A stretch of 64,000 nt of DNA from Dreissena polymorpha (Eukaryota; Mollusca; Bivalvia; Myida; Dreissenidae), in contig NC_068367.1 in assembly GCF_020536995.1 (NCBI RefSeq), positions 60,515,256 to 60,579,255 of the forward strand. Direction: 5' to 3'. Shown here in pieces: positions 1 through 11,900 of this stretch. Made by a program: the position numbers and the translations under genes. Each line of letters starts with the position of its first letter. The stretch's first letter is position 1. Under the pieces are notes generated by a model. The model was not told where the DNA came from. It saw nothing but the letters and a program-made list of their open reading frames with translations, and made no database searches.

Positions 1-326
1 AATGTCAATCTGTACAATATCTAGGACAAGTTCGTATCTGAGTCATGTGCGTCCAACAACTAGGTCAAAAGGTCAAATCTACGAAAAACCATGCCACCAT
101 TGTACAAGGTCATATCTACGAAAACCTTTGTCACCATTTTACAAGGTAAAATCTACGAAAAACATTGTCACCGTTGTTCAAGGTCAAATCTACGAAAAAC
201 ATTGTAAAAATTTAACAATGTCAAATCTTCGAAAAACATCGTCACCATTAATTTGTAGAGGCCACATTTTTGACTCAATCTAGATTAAACTTGGTCACAA
301 TGTTTATCTTGAACAAATATAGGCTA
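1..326. repeat. Degenerate GGTCAAATCT tandem array, left piece
   Basis: Diverged copies of a roughly 150-bp unit seen repeatedly in this window. Its recurring phrases are 'aggtcaaatct', 'gaaaaacattgt', 'gaggccacattt', 'gactcaatctt' and 'aacttggtcagaatgttta'. Between about 61 and 245 there is a shorter inner period near 40 bp. No credible gene is present; the open frame across it is a by-product of the repeat. The array resumes at 1482 after an inserted retroelement. Confidence 0.75.
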
Positions 327-1469
327 CGTTCATGTAGGTTGCTTCCAACAGAAGCAAGGTGCGGCCATGGGATCTCTCGTATCGCCGATTGTCGCGAACT
401 TATATATGGAGTACTTTGAGAAGCAGGCATTGAAAACTGCAAGGAACCCACCGTCCCTCATGCTGAGGTACGTGGGCGACACCATGACAAAAATCCATGA
501 ATAGTATATCCAAAAATTCACGGACCACATCAATTCTATTGACGAACATATTAAGTTCACATCAGAAGAGGAGGAAGAAGGTCGTATTCCGTTCTTGGAC
601 ACATGTGTTCACGTGGCAGACGATGGGTCGACAAAACCACGGTTTACAGGAAACCGACGCACACCGACCAATATCTGAACTTTCAGTCCAACCACCACAT
701 TGAACACAAACGATCGGTTGTACGCACCCTACTCCACAGAGCAAAAACCCTTGTAACAGATGAAAACGACCAAAAAAAGGAAATCGAACATGTGAAATCC
801 GCTTTATGAACTAACGGATACCCGGACTGGATATTTAGACTACCAAAAAAGAAAGAAAAAGCTGTAGACAAAGATAAGGGAACACAAAAGAGACCGATTG
901 CAGGCATACCTTACATCAGGGGCACCTCAAAAGTATTGGCTAGAGTATTCAGAAAACATGGAGCCAACATCTTCCACAAACCTTTCAATTCCATCAGACA
1001 GAACCTCACCAAAGTTAAAGACAAAACAGACAAAATGAAGAAATGTGATGTCATATATCATGTCCAATATGAGGATTGTGAAAATGACTTTGTAGGTGAA
1101 ACAGCGAGACAATTAGACACCAGATTGAAAGAACACCTTACACGAACTTCTTCTGCCATATATGAACATTGTAAACATACTGGAAACAAGATCAACCCTA
1201 ACTACACCAAAGAACTCACCTCCGAAGAACATCTATGGAAACGCAAAGTGAAAGAAGCAATTGAGATAAAACAGCGGCGGCCATCACTTAACAGGGACGA
1301 GGGACTCGAGCTACCCCGGGTGTATGACAGTCTCCTCGTATCACGTGACCCTTCATCGGTCATGTGATTGTGACGTCAGTGAATCAGTGATCAGCTGAGG
1401 AAGAAGATGTGATATCTTCGAAAATTCCAAGGTAATTAAACCGGCTCTGAGTCCAAGAATCTACTCAAG
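327..1469 (+). mobile_element. Penelope-like retroelement fragment (RT end plus GIY-YIG)
   Basis: A 5'-truncated, degraded Penelope-like element. Near 339-620 the translation shows the late reverse transcriptase motifs typical of the group: QGAAMGS followed by SPIVANLYMEYFE, then RYVGDT at the place of the YxDD-type motif. From about 936 to 1367 there is a C-terminal GIY-YIG-type endonuclease region with CDVIYHVQYEDCENDFVGET, RLKEH and a late NRDEGLELP motif. The 12-base sequence AAATATAGGCTA lies at 315-326 and again at 1470-1481, flanking the element as a target-site duplication inside the surrounding tandem array. It is not functional as it stands. Confidence 0.85.
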
Positions 1470-1481
1470 AAATATAGGCTA

Positions 1482-1760
1482 GGTCAAATCTGGATTCTGT
1501 GAATCTGGAAAATAGGTATTCAAGTCCAATCTTACAAAAATTCTGATCACTCTAGGTCAAAGATTTCTTATTGATAAAACTCGGTCGGATTTTGTGTCTT
1601 GATAATATGTAGGTACAGTTTCATTCTGGGTCAGTTGTGTCAAAAAACTAGGTTACAGGTCAAATCTAGAAAAACACCCAGTCTTTATAAAACTTGGCCA
1701 GAATGTATATATTGGCAATATCAAGGCAATGTTTGAATCTTGGGTAAATTGGTCTCCAGA
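1482..1760. repeat. Degenerate GGTCAAATCT tandem array, right piece
   Basis: Continuation of the array at 1-326, now on the far side of the Penelope-like insertion. The same phrases recur ('aggtcaaatct', 'aaaacttggccagaatgtatat'). From 1761 to 2082 I see only unique AT-rich sequence. Confidence 0.65.
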
Positions 1761-2079
1761 TCAAATATTCAACAATTGGTGTCCTTTACCTCAGATGAGC
1801 TCTTTAGGTCCATAATTGCCCTTTGTCAGAGCATAGTGAACTTTTTACTTGATTAAAAATCAGTTATTAAATATAAACATTGTTTATTTAAAACCTGTTA
1901 CACAGTCATGTATGCAAGCTCAATAATGATTATTATTAAAATGATTAATTAATTCCAATCTTAAAAATGTAAACTGAAGTTTGTTGTGAAGTAGCCAAAC
2001 ATTTGCCTCGATTATCGAAAAATCCGATTAAATGCTAAACTATTGCACAATTTTCTCAAATAACAATTTAAGTAAACCG

Positions 2080-2082
<3 letters not shown>

Positions 2083-2175
<93 letters not shown>
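2083..2175. repeat. (TA)n microsatellite
   Basis: An uninterrupted alternating TA run of about 92 bases in a presumed SNX13 intron. Such runs are length-unstable, so the copy number in the assembly may not be exact. Confidence 0.97.
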
Positions 2176-2178
<3 letters not shown>

Positions 2179-2215
2179 GAAAAGTTTAAATCTATTTATT
2201 TAAGCTATGTTGCAT

Positions 2216-2380
2216 CAAAAGCCTCTGGCTTATTTAAATGCACTGGAGTCTGTTTCCTGGGTAGAACTAGTACTTTGTGGATTTCGTGGAAATCTTAAGA
2301 ACCATCCCACGCAGGGGTTCGAACTCTTGATCTCTCAGTCGCTCGGCAGATAACCTATTCACTACTCCACAGCGACCTGT
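2216..2380 (-). mobile_element. tRNA-derived SINE
   Basis: On the minus strand the segment starts with a tRNA-like head. It has an A-box-like stretch (TGGAGTAGTGAATAGG) and a good B box (GAGTTCGAACCCC) at normal spacing, followed by about 90 bases of non-tRNA body reaching to about 2216. There is no acceptor-stem pairing, so it is a SINE or SINE remnant rather than a tRNA gene. The stretch 2381-2811 has nothing recognisable. Confidence 0.65.
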
Positions 2381-2811
2381 ATAAATATATTTATATACAT
2401 TTAAGAATGGAGACTATGTTGAGACATCCAACAATCCCTGTACAATAACTCCACCATGTGGATCACCATACCAAGGAAATAATATACTGTAAAAAGTGTA
2501 CTCCATATCCGCTCTGATCTCAATGACAGGTGAACTTTTCTCCTTTCGCCTTTCATGGCCTGGATTTAGTGGAAACCAGGACTCATATTCATGTAGGCAC
2601 ATGCACTTAGGAAAATCTAAGTAACGTCTTTCAATTCAGAAAATTCCCAGCGCTTTCGTAAGTCCTGTTGTGAAAAGATATTTAAACCCCTATGTCCTCA
2701 TATTTTCAAAAGCTGACACATTATTTATGAAAAATCAAGTCTAGGAGAACTGATGTCAGTCAATTTGGCATTTAAGTAGAACCGTTTTGGAAGAATAAAA
2801 GATTGGATTAG

Positions 2812-2930
2812 TATGCGCATTCGTATTCTCAATCCGTGTCACCCGCCATAGCTCCGAGGGGGATGAGATATGGGACCTGTATTGTCGCTACAGCGACTTC
2901 CGCGATCTTCAGATGATCATGTCAGAAAAG
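2812..2930 (+). CDS. SNX13: SNX13 exon: PX domain, middle part
   Basis: Reads CAFVFSIRVTRHSSEGDEIW then DLYCRYSDFRDLQMIMSEK and ends in phase 0 at a GTATTG donor. RYSDF is the phosphoinositide-binding signature of PX domains. The left boundary is the weakest of the eight: I chose the ATTAG acceptor at 2810-2811, which leaves two bases completing a split codon and aligns the beta strands with SNX13. The upstream polypyrimidine tract is poor. Confidence 0.8.
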
Positions 2931-5900
2931 GTATTGTTATGTGATTACTTTAAGTACTTTTATTTTCATCTAAAAGCTGCAGTTTTTTTATATGGGACGA
3001 ACACATGTTGCACATTGAAGTAACTTTTCTCATTTCACGATGACCTCACTGCTTATGCTACTCAAAAGTTATTTCTCACTGCAGTATGATATTAGAAATA
3101 TTTGATTACAGAAATCTTCCAACTCTCTGAGTTTTATGGAAATAAATGTTAACTTAATTGTTTTAAATTGAGGATGAAGAGGATTCATTGATAACCATCT
3201 GAAACATCGGTTTTTGCAATAATTACCACCCTGACATGCATCCACAAATCTGATCTGAAGACATCTTGCGGTATTAAACATTTTAAGTTATAACCGACCC
3301 AGGGCTTTTTTTCCTGTCTTTGTGAAGCGGCCTTGGCCCTCAAATTTTGTGAAAAAATAAGTCGCGAACTGTTTAAAATTGTGAAAGAATTAGTAAAAAA
3401 CTAACTAAATTTGTGAAAATTTGTGTCGCGAACTTCTTGAAATTGTGAACATTTGAGTCGCGAACTTCTTGACATTGTGAACATTTGAGTCTCGAATGTC
3501 CCGAAATTGTGAAAAACGGCCATTCTCACAGATGGAAAAAAAGCCCTGCAACCAAATGTTTCTTGACCAGATAATGGTAAAAATGTACATGTTATTCCTT
3601 TTGGTATTTCAGTTGCCTCATTTTCATGGACAATCTTTGCCACCAAAATTGTTGTTAAGGAATAACACTGATGAGTTTTTGGAAAAACGAAGAAAAGCTC
3701 TGGATAAATATTTACAGGTACCAGGGTTGGGCCAGAAGGCTTGCATTCAAGATCAAATCAAGTTGCTTGTCATGTGAATAAGGTGATCTTAAAGAAAGAT
3801 GGTTTTTCTGTGACAATTTTTAGCAGAATTATGGCCCTTTGTCTGTTTTTAGCTCACCTGAACACATTGAAATATGTTTGTTAGTGTGTGTTTGAGGTGC
3901 ATGCGTTAACTTTTTCTTCTAACAACTTAATCACTTTTCAGGTTTTCACAAACTTCACAGGAATTATCCTCGGGTGACTCTGTTTCAAAGGTTTTTCAAT
4001 CATTCTGGTCCATTACTTTTGTTGGTCATCAGAGGTTAATATAGTCAGAGTCATGGTCATGTGCATCCTAAAACTAGGTCATGGGGTCAAATCTTAGGAA
4101 AACGTTTTTAGCACTGTATAGGCCACATTTATGACTCAATTTTGATAAAACATGGGTCAAAATGTAAACCGTGATAGTATCTGTGAGGAAGTTGGATCTT
4201 GGTAAAGTGCATCCAAAAACTAGGTCACTAAGTCAAATCTTAAAAAAAATGTAACCACTTTGGTGGCCAATTTATGACTCAATCCCAATGGAACTTTATC
4301 TTGACAATATCTGAGCTGAGTGTTTTTCTTAGTCACATGTGTCCAAAACTAAGGTCACTAGATGAAATCTTACACAAAACTTGTTAACACTCTAGAAGTA
4401 GCATAAATGACTTAATTTTGATAATACTTGGTCAGAATGTATATCTTTACCATATGTAGACTTCATTTGAATCTAGGTCATGCCTTTCATAACTGTGGGT
4501 CCCCTAAACAAGTTTTAGAAACAACTTACTATTAAAAAGGAGGTCACATTTATGACTCTATCTTGAGGAAACTTGGTCAGATTGTTATTTGTTTTTACAA
4601 AACTTAGGCCCAGTAACATGTGTCAAAAACCAGGTCACTGGGTCAAGTTTTGACAATTGGTTTGCCTTCAACTCAGGTGGATCATAGCAAATTTTGTACC
4701 TTGTATTACATTAAATCTTGTTAAAACTGCTATTTTGTGTAGCAAATTTCCTTATTTTTGTGTGAAACTGCTATCTTATAAAGCAAATTGCCTTAATTTT
4801 TTTTTCTTAATACTGCTATTTCTACATCATAGCAAACTTTATACCCTGTATTACACTAATTCTTGTAAAAATTGCTATTTTATATAGCAAATTTCCTTAA
4901 TTTTATGTTAAATTGCTGTTTTATATAGCAAATTGCCTCTGTTTTTCTGTTTAATTGCCATTTTACAAACCAGACAAGGTACTTTAGTACTATTTCCTCC
5001 AATGTTATCCGCAATATATAAATAATATTGGTTGGATTAGAGCTTTTTTTTTACTGCATGTAGGTAATATTTGGTCTTTTTTACCATTTTACATCATACT
5101 TTTTTCAATTTTCCTTCAATTGTATTCAAACTATTTTTCATCTACCGTGCACTCCCTCTGGTCCTGGGGAAACAACCGTTGTAAACTCCATCCCCACAAT
5201 TACCTCCCTTAGTTCAACTGAGTCAGTCTGAGTGACATCACCCCTGCTGGCTTTTCCCCCCACTCACACCGGCCTACACTTCCAAAATCCCTTCTTCTTT
5301 CAACCCTCCAGGGTGGCAACTTGTATTTGAAATATATAAACGTATATAGTACTGTACATATTGTAAATAATGTACTTTTTGTACAAATTTAGTTGTTTTG
5401 TCTCATTTTTAACTGTAAAGCACATTGTTTTACCCATTATTTTAATGTGACCCTATAAAGGTGACCGTTTGGAGACACGTAAGTCATTATCCTTATTACA
5501 GAAAATATAACTGAAAGAAAAAGGATAATTACATCCAGAAGATCTTTTAAAGAAATTCATGACTTGTTTATGTTATGCTACTATAATTCTTATTAATTAT
5601 TAATATTAGTATGATGTTGTTATTATATGTTTGTTTGTTTTTTTATTTTTTTTTAAAGGAGAGAGAGAGAGAATAGCCCAATTTTTATAAGTAAAGATGG
5701 TGAAAACACATACTGTTGTATGTGGCATCATCATTACTAGACCCACTGTTCAGTATATACTGCAATGGGTTTGTTGGAGTCTTTAGACTTTGTGATCTGT
5801 GTTTTTATTGTTAAAATTAACATAATAATGCTTTTAATTCAATGTTTCTAGGGAGAAAAAAGATTAAACGAAAGTGTGATATGTAATATATATGCAAAAA

Positions 5901-8900
5901 TTATTAATATTTTAGTTTTTTTTCAGATCATTAAGTGGTTCAACATTGCCACTATATATCTTCGTACGTAATAATCCTATAGATAGGTGTAATTTGGTGT
6001 TTGTGTTAAATGTTATGCTAGGAGCTCTAAGCGATGGTAAGATATAGAGATTTGTAAACCTTAATTAATAGGGGAAGGTAGAGCCTGTTTTAATAGCTCT
6101 CATAAGAAAAAAAGAAGGGGATTTGCATGTAAACATGCAATTATATAGTTTCTAACAAACAATTGAGATTGGAAATGCAATATAGTTATAAATTATATTT
6201 AGTATTAAGATTAGCATGTATTTGTAAGTGTGGCACAATGTTGAACACTTGCAGACAGGGAATATAGCCGTGATGCTCCAACCTAAAACCCTGTCCGTAT
6301 GGAACTTATAGAGGATTGGGCTTTCAAAGAAGGACGTCCCCCCAGAGTGGCGTTAAGACAATATTTAAAAGAAATTTACTGATAATATTTATATATTTAC
6401 AGGTAATAACTTGCTTGTCGCCAAACGGTTACCTTTTTAGGGCCACATAAAAATCAAAGGTAAAACAATGTACTTTACAGTTAAAAATTAGACAAAAACA
6501 AACAATGTTTATACATAAAAGCAGATTATGTGCAGAGTGTACAATATTATATGCACTTATTGATAGGTAAAAAAAACAAAACAAGTTGCCACCCTGGGGG
6601 GTTAAAAGAAGGAGTTTGGAAGTTTAGGTAGGTGTGGTGGGGTGGGTGGTTTCCAGCAGGGGCAAATCAACTTGGGTTTGTGTAGGGGAGATAATTTTGT
6701 ATGGGGAAGTATTGATGGTTTGGTCCCCTAGACCAGAGGGAGTGCACGGTAAATGGAACTAAGAGAACTACACATGGTAATTAATAAATTAAAAAAAAGA
6801 GATAATACAATCTAAAGTTTAATATACTGAAATATTCTAGTAATATATGGGATTTTTAAGGACCAACTCATACAACAATGCACATGTCAAGGTTGTTCTT
6901 TGTGTGAAATTTTCTACCCAAAACGGATTGACCTACTTGCGTTTGCGCGGACGTGACAGAGATAACCAATCAGAGCTATGCTTTTAAATACTGTCAACCA
7001 ATGAAAACACCGCTTTCTAACAGCTTTGGGCAAGACATTGCTTTTTAATTTTATTGAGTACTGCGTTTTTTTAACGCTTTTTGAATAAGTTAAGTATAGA
7101 TATTTTAAACCAATAGATTTTATTAAAGCACCGCACCAACACTGCAAAGTTTTCTATTTTTATCAATGGTACAGCCCAAAAAAATCGGGCTGTCCATTTT
7201 ATGGCCGTTTTCGACCTTTGTATGCAGAGTTTTATGTTGCACAGTGTGCTCGGGCAATAGTTTATTAACCGAAGTCCCGAGGGTAAACAACCCCATTAGT
7301 CAGTCAACTCAGGTGAGTGTTTCAGTGCTAGTAAGGCTGCTATACTTGTTGTACTATAGAAAAAAAAAACAAATTTTCGCAGTGTTTCTCAGACCACATT
7401 GAGTGTGTGTCATACAGAGTAAAACACCTAGATAAATACTATACAGTCCAACATGAGAAAAATTGGTCAGTCAAGGGAAACGACCGAAGTGGCTGTTCTA
7501 CACAGGTGGCTGCCGTTCTCGGAATACGGACAAACCCCCTCCCGGATAAAAACCCTCCCGTCATTTTCATAGGGGGCGGACAAAAACCCTCCTATGAAAA
7601 AACGGGGCCGGACGAAAACCCTCCCACGAAAAAACGGGGACGGACAAAACCCTCCCGTGAAAACACGGGGGCGGACAAAAACCTTCTCGTGAAAGCAAGC
7701 CAACACCGACAAAGGTAATTGTTTCACACAGTTAATCCGAAAAGAAGAAAATGTGTATCGATTAACTGTAAATGAGGCCATTTATAGACAAGTGAAGTTA
7801 AATTTAGATTGAATGCAATACGATACAGAGCAACAATTAATCGCGTCATTCGCGCATTCATGCACAAAACGTGCTTTTCGTGAACTTTCTGAAAACCTTG
7901 CGAACATGAAAGTGAAATTCCGTTAACAACTAACAATGCGTTTGCATGTACCTAAATTGTCTGAATTACTTATTTAAATTATCTTTGACTGTAACGTTTT
8001 CAATTGCATTTTTGCAGACAATATTTTAATGCAGATTGTCAAATCTGTCAATGATTCAAAAGATCGATAGCACATACAGCATTACCGATAGTCGCTAACG
8101 GTTATTAAGGCCCACTAATCAGCTAATCATAACAATGAACTAGTTAATGGCATACAATAATATATATCAAAATATCAAACTGTGAATCTGCACCTGCGGA
8201 CAAAGCCCTCCCCTGAAAACACCGACACATGTAATTGCTTCACACAGTGTTGCATTCATTAAACCGCAAAATTTACTCAAAGTAGCAAACAGTGAATCTG
8301 CAACTACTTTTAGATTTTAATAAGTTTAATCACAGAATCAATTAAAAGCAATAAAACACCGACAAATTTATTTGCAATTACAAAAAATTAATATCTCGCA
8401 TTACCGACAACAAAAGACAGATGTCGGAAATGACATTCGGAAACGACCGATTTCAGATTAAAACTTTATAAATAATCGTTGGTACTTGAATTCGTGGCTC
8501 ATATTTCACGGGAGGGTTTTAGTTCGGTCCCGTTTTTTCATGGAAGGGTTTTCGTCCGACCCCGTTTTTTCATGGGAAGGTTTTCGTCCGACCCCGTTTT
8601 TTCATGGGAGGGTTTTTGTCCGGCCCCTATATAACGGACGGGAGGGTTTTTATCCGGGAGGGTTTTTGTCCGGCATTCGCCGTTCTCAGGGGACCACTTT
8701 TCAGATTGTTGGTCAGTTGGTAGCATTGCTAGGTCTTAACCCCCAGACCTTTGCATACAGTGTAATATGAACAAAGTCTAATTGCCAATAACAAAATAAT
8801 AATAACATTAATTATTTCTATTGAATATTACAAATAAACATATTGTAAATTGATTGAAATGCATACATACTTTTAAACATATGAATTTATCAACGATAAT

Positions 8901-11900
8901 ATGTTGTTTGCTCATCCATCTCTTTCATTTAGTAAATCGGACAATTTGTATATCGTTCATTTAAAGATATTATAAAAGAATGGTCGACTCATGACTTCAT
9001 TGATGTCACGTCTGAAAATGTATAAATAGCGAATTACTGTTATAAACCAAAAGTACAGCATAACAGTATCGTTCTCATTCAAAGAAACAGACACCAAAAG
9101 CTTATATGAATGTATTTGTCGACAAACAGCATTTTCATTCAAACAACCACAAAAGCTTATCACAATTTATCTTAAATAAGTAAAAGTTAAAATGAAACAG
9201 ATGTTTCAAATATACATATACACGTTATCAACCAACATATGAAAACCACATCAAGCAAAAACTTAGAACTAGAGTAATTTCGGGTAAATCCGACCCGCGT
9301 GTATTATCGACCGCCAGTAATTAAATTCATGTAATGTTTTTCTCACAAAAATATATAGTTGATCGGCCTCCGTCATGTTTGACGTCATCGCGCGTCATGT
9401 TTGATGTTTACAGGTAACGCATGCGCAATTAATTTCCTTCTATATTACATATAAAATAGTTGAAGTTCGATATCAATTTTTACCATGATCAAGCGCATAC
9501 CCACTATATCATCATACATCATTGGAAAGATAAATGCATAATATTTTGAAAAAAAATGCATTTCATTAAATTCTATACGCGCTAACTCAAAATATTTACC
9601 TTAGAATAGGCAAACCGGTTTTGACAGCTGTGCAGACAACCATTTTGGGCTCAAATAGTATGACCTACTTTCAAAGCCGGGAACCATCAACACAAAAAGT
9701 AGAGCACAAAATGGCTTATTTTCTTATTGCTTACAAATATACCTTCAAGTTGATACCAAAACTAACCATTTGCAATGTATTTTACAAATCATAGGCAGCA
9801 TGCACTCAACAATGTGTGCTAAGTATCAAACTGACTGCATGTAGCCCTAAAAACAGGAGTTTCGGTTTGGGGTTATGTGACCTACATAGTAAGAGTGAAC
9901 TTTCGAATTTTAACCGGTAAAAATTAAACGCATCAATAACGGTACGTAGTGCTGTCTGTTTGCATTGAATTTTCGATTTGATACTTATATGATCAATCGT
10001 ATCTATATCTGGATAAAATAATCCTTGCAGATGTTGTTTTTATAACATAATTAATCATTTACATTATCATGAATCTATAGGTATCAACAATGACTGTATT
10101 AAATTATCAATGAAGTCACATTTAAATAAATTATTTGTTACCTGAAATCAAATATTTTTTATTTTTTTATTTTTCATTTATATTTATTTTCATGCACTGG
10201 CATAAACAGTATACAATATTAGAACTTTCGATATGCCCCGGTCTTTGATTGGGTGGGTCTTGCGTAACTCTTATTCGCCACCCCCTTCTCCCAATAATTT
10301 TTGCCGTAGTTTGGTGCTTCTTGATTCTTTAAAAATACATTTACTGCAATGTATTCTTGAATTGACATATTTTTTCATAGTTGCAATATATAATTTATTG
10401 AAACGTACCGGTAAATTTGTAAGTCTTAAATACTGCATGTACTGAGTAGCTAGGCTATTTTTAGTTACACATCGTCTGTTTAAAAAAAAAGCATGCTTTG
10501 CATGCGTAGAACTTTGCATTGCAGATGACAGCAATATTTTCGCGCTCTTTCTTATAACACGGGTTTTACATGGCATACCGGTATTAATGCATGGTGACTA
10601 GTTATTATCACGTGGCTGAAGAAAAAGGGTGTAAATCAGTTCTATAGACATGATAAAATATACATGCACTGGATTTAATGTGTTACCGCATCAAATTATT
10701 AACGTGTTTTGTTCTTCACAACTTACTCGCCGTAAGTAATTTTACACTGCTCACCAAATGCAATTAACTTCTCATAATTAATAATTGTTTACAGTACAGT
10801 AATTAGGTGTGATGATGATGCCTGAAACCGCCTTTAATGTACTGCTTTATTTACCGGTTTTATATCACGTATTAATGCTACAACTGTGATTCATTGTTAA
10901 TAAACCTGAAATAAACGCTTACTCTGTGACCGACGTCAATCAAAAATAATAATCGCTATTATAACTACGCCTCCATAAACAATCTCGTAACCGAGTGGAC
11001 GTTAAATATCACAGTTTGGCGACTGGAAAGTTACCCGAAAATTTCCCATGATGCATCTGTCAGCATACATGACTGTGTTATGTGGCTTGAATATACGATA
11101 CGGGCATCCGGTTATCTCTTATCAATGGACTATCTATTACCACCTGGAGCTTTTATGGAGATTACATGTGGAAATCGGTACCGAGGTCTCTTTAAAAGTA
11201 GGGAATATTATATACTTATATAGAAATATCAGGGTTTTTTGCAATCGCCATTTTCATTCACATTTTAAACTTTAATCGCCAGCTGAAAGATTCAATCGCC
11301 TATGACGATTCTGGCGATCGGAAACGCTAACATAGAGTCATTGTAACAAATATTTTAAGGGGGGTCGATATTACCGTACGAAAAAATAACTGTGTCGGGT
11401 AATATCGACTTACCTCGCAAACACTTGCTTAATTAACCGTTAACTCCACCTCCGTCCTCTGCAAAAGATTCGAAGGCGAAGCTATGCACGTGCTATCATT
11501 AAATTTCACGATTGCCATTGAGAAACAAACACACGATTGGTTCGGCATGTTGATTGCTAGACAAAGGAAGCCAATTTTGTCGGCGAGGAATTTGTCGCTT
11601 TATTGCTTCAGACAGGAAGCGGCTTTCCTTTGATGACGTCAAACTGTCAATTCACACAGAGTGCAAATTTTAGGAAGACTTTAACTGACTCTTTGTTTAC
11701 AATTCCAGTAAAAAAAACACTTGCTAACATTTAACTTTGGATTAAATGAACAAACTAAAGCAAAAGCGAAGTTGAAAAATATGATTAAATTTAATCGCGT
11801 CAGTTCAAACAGGACGTTTTGCGTTGATATCAAGAAGTTTTCATGACAACAACAACTTTAAAAAAACATTACGGTTATGATGCACTTTTTCGTTTTAATC

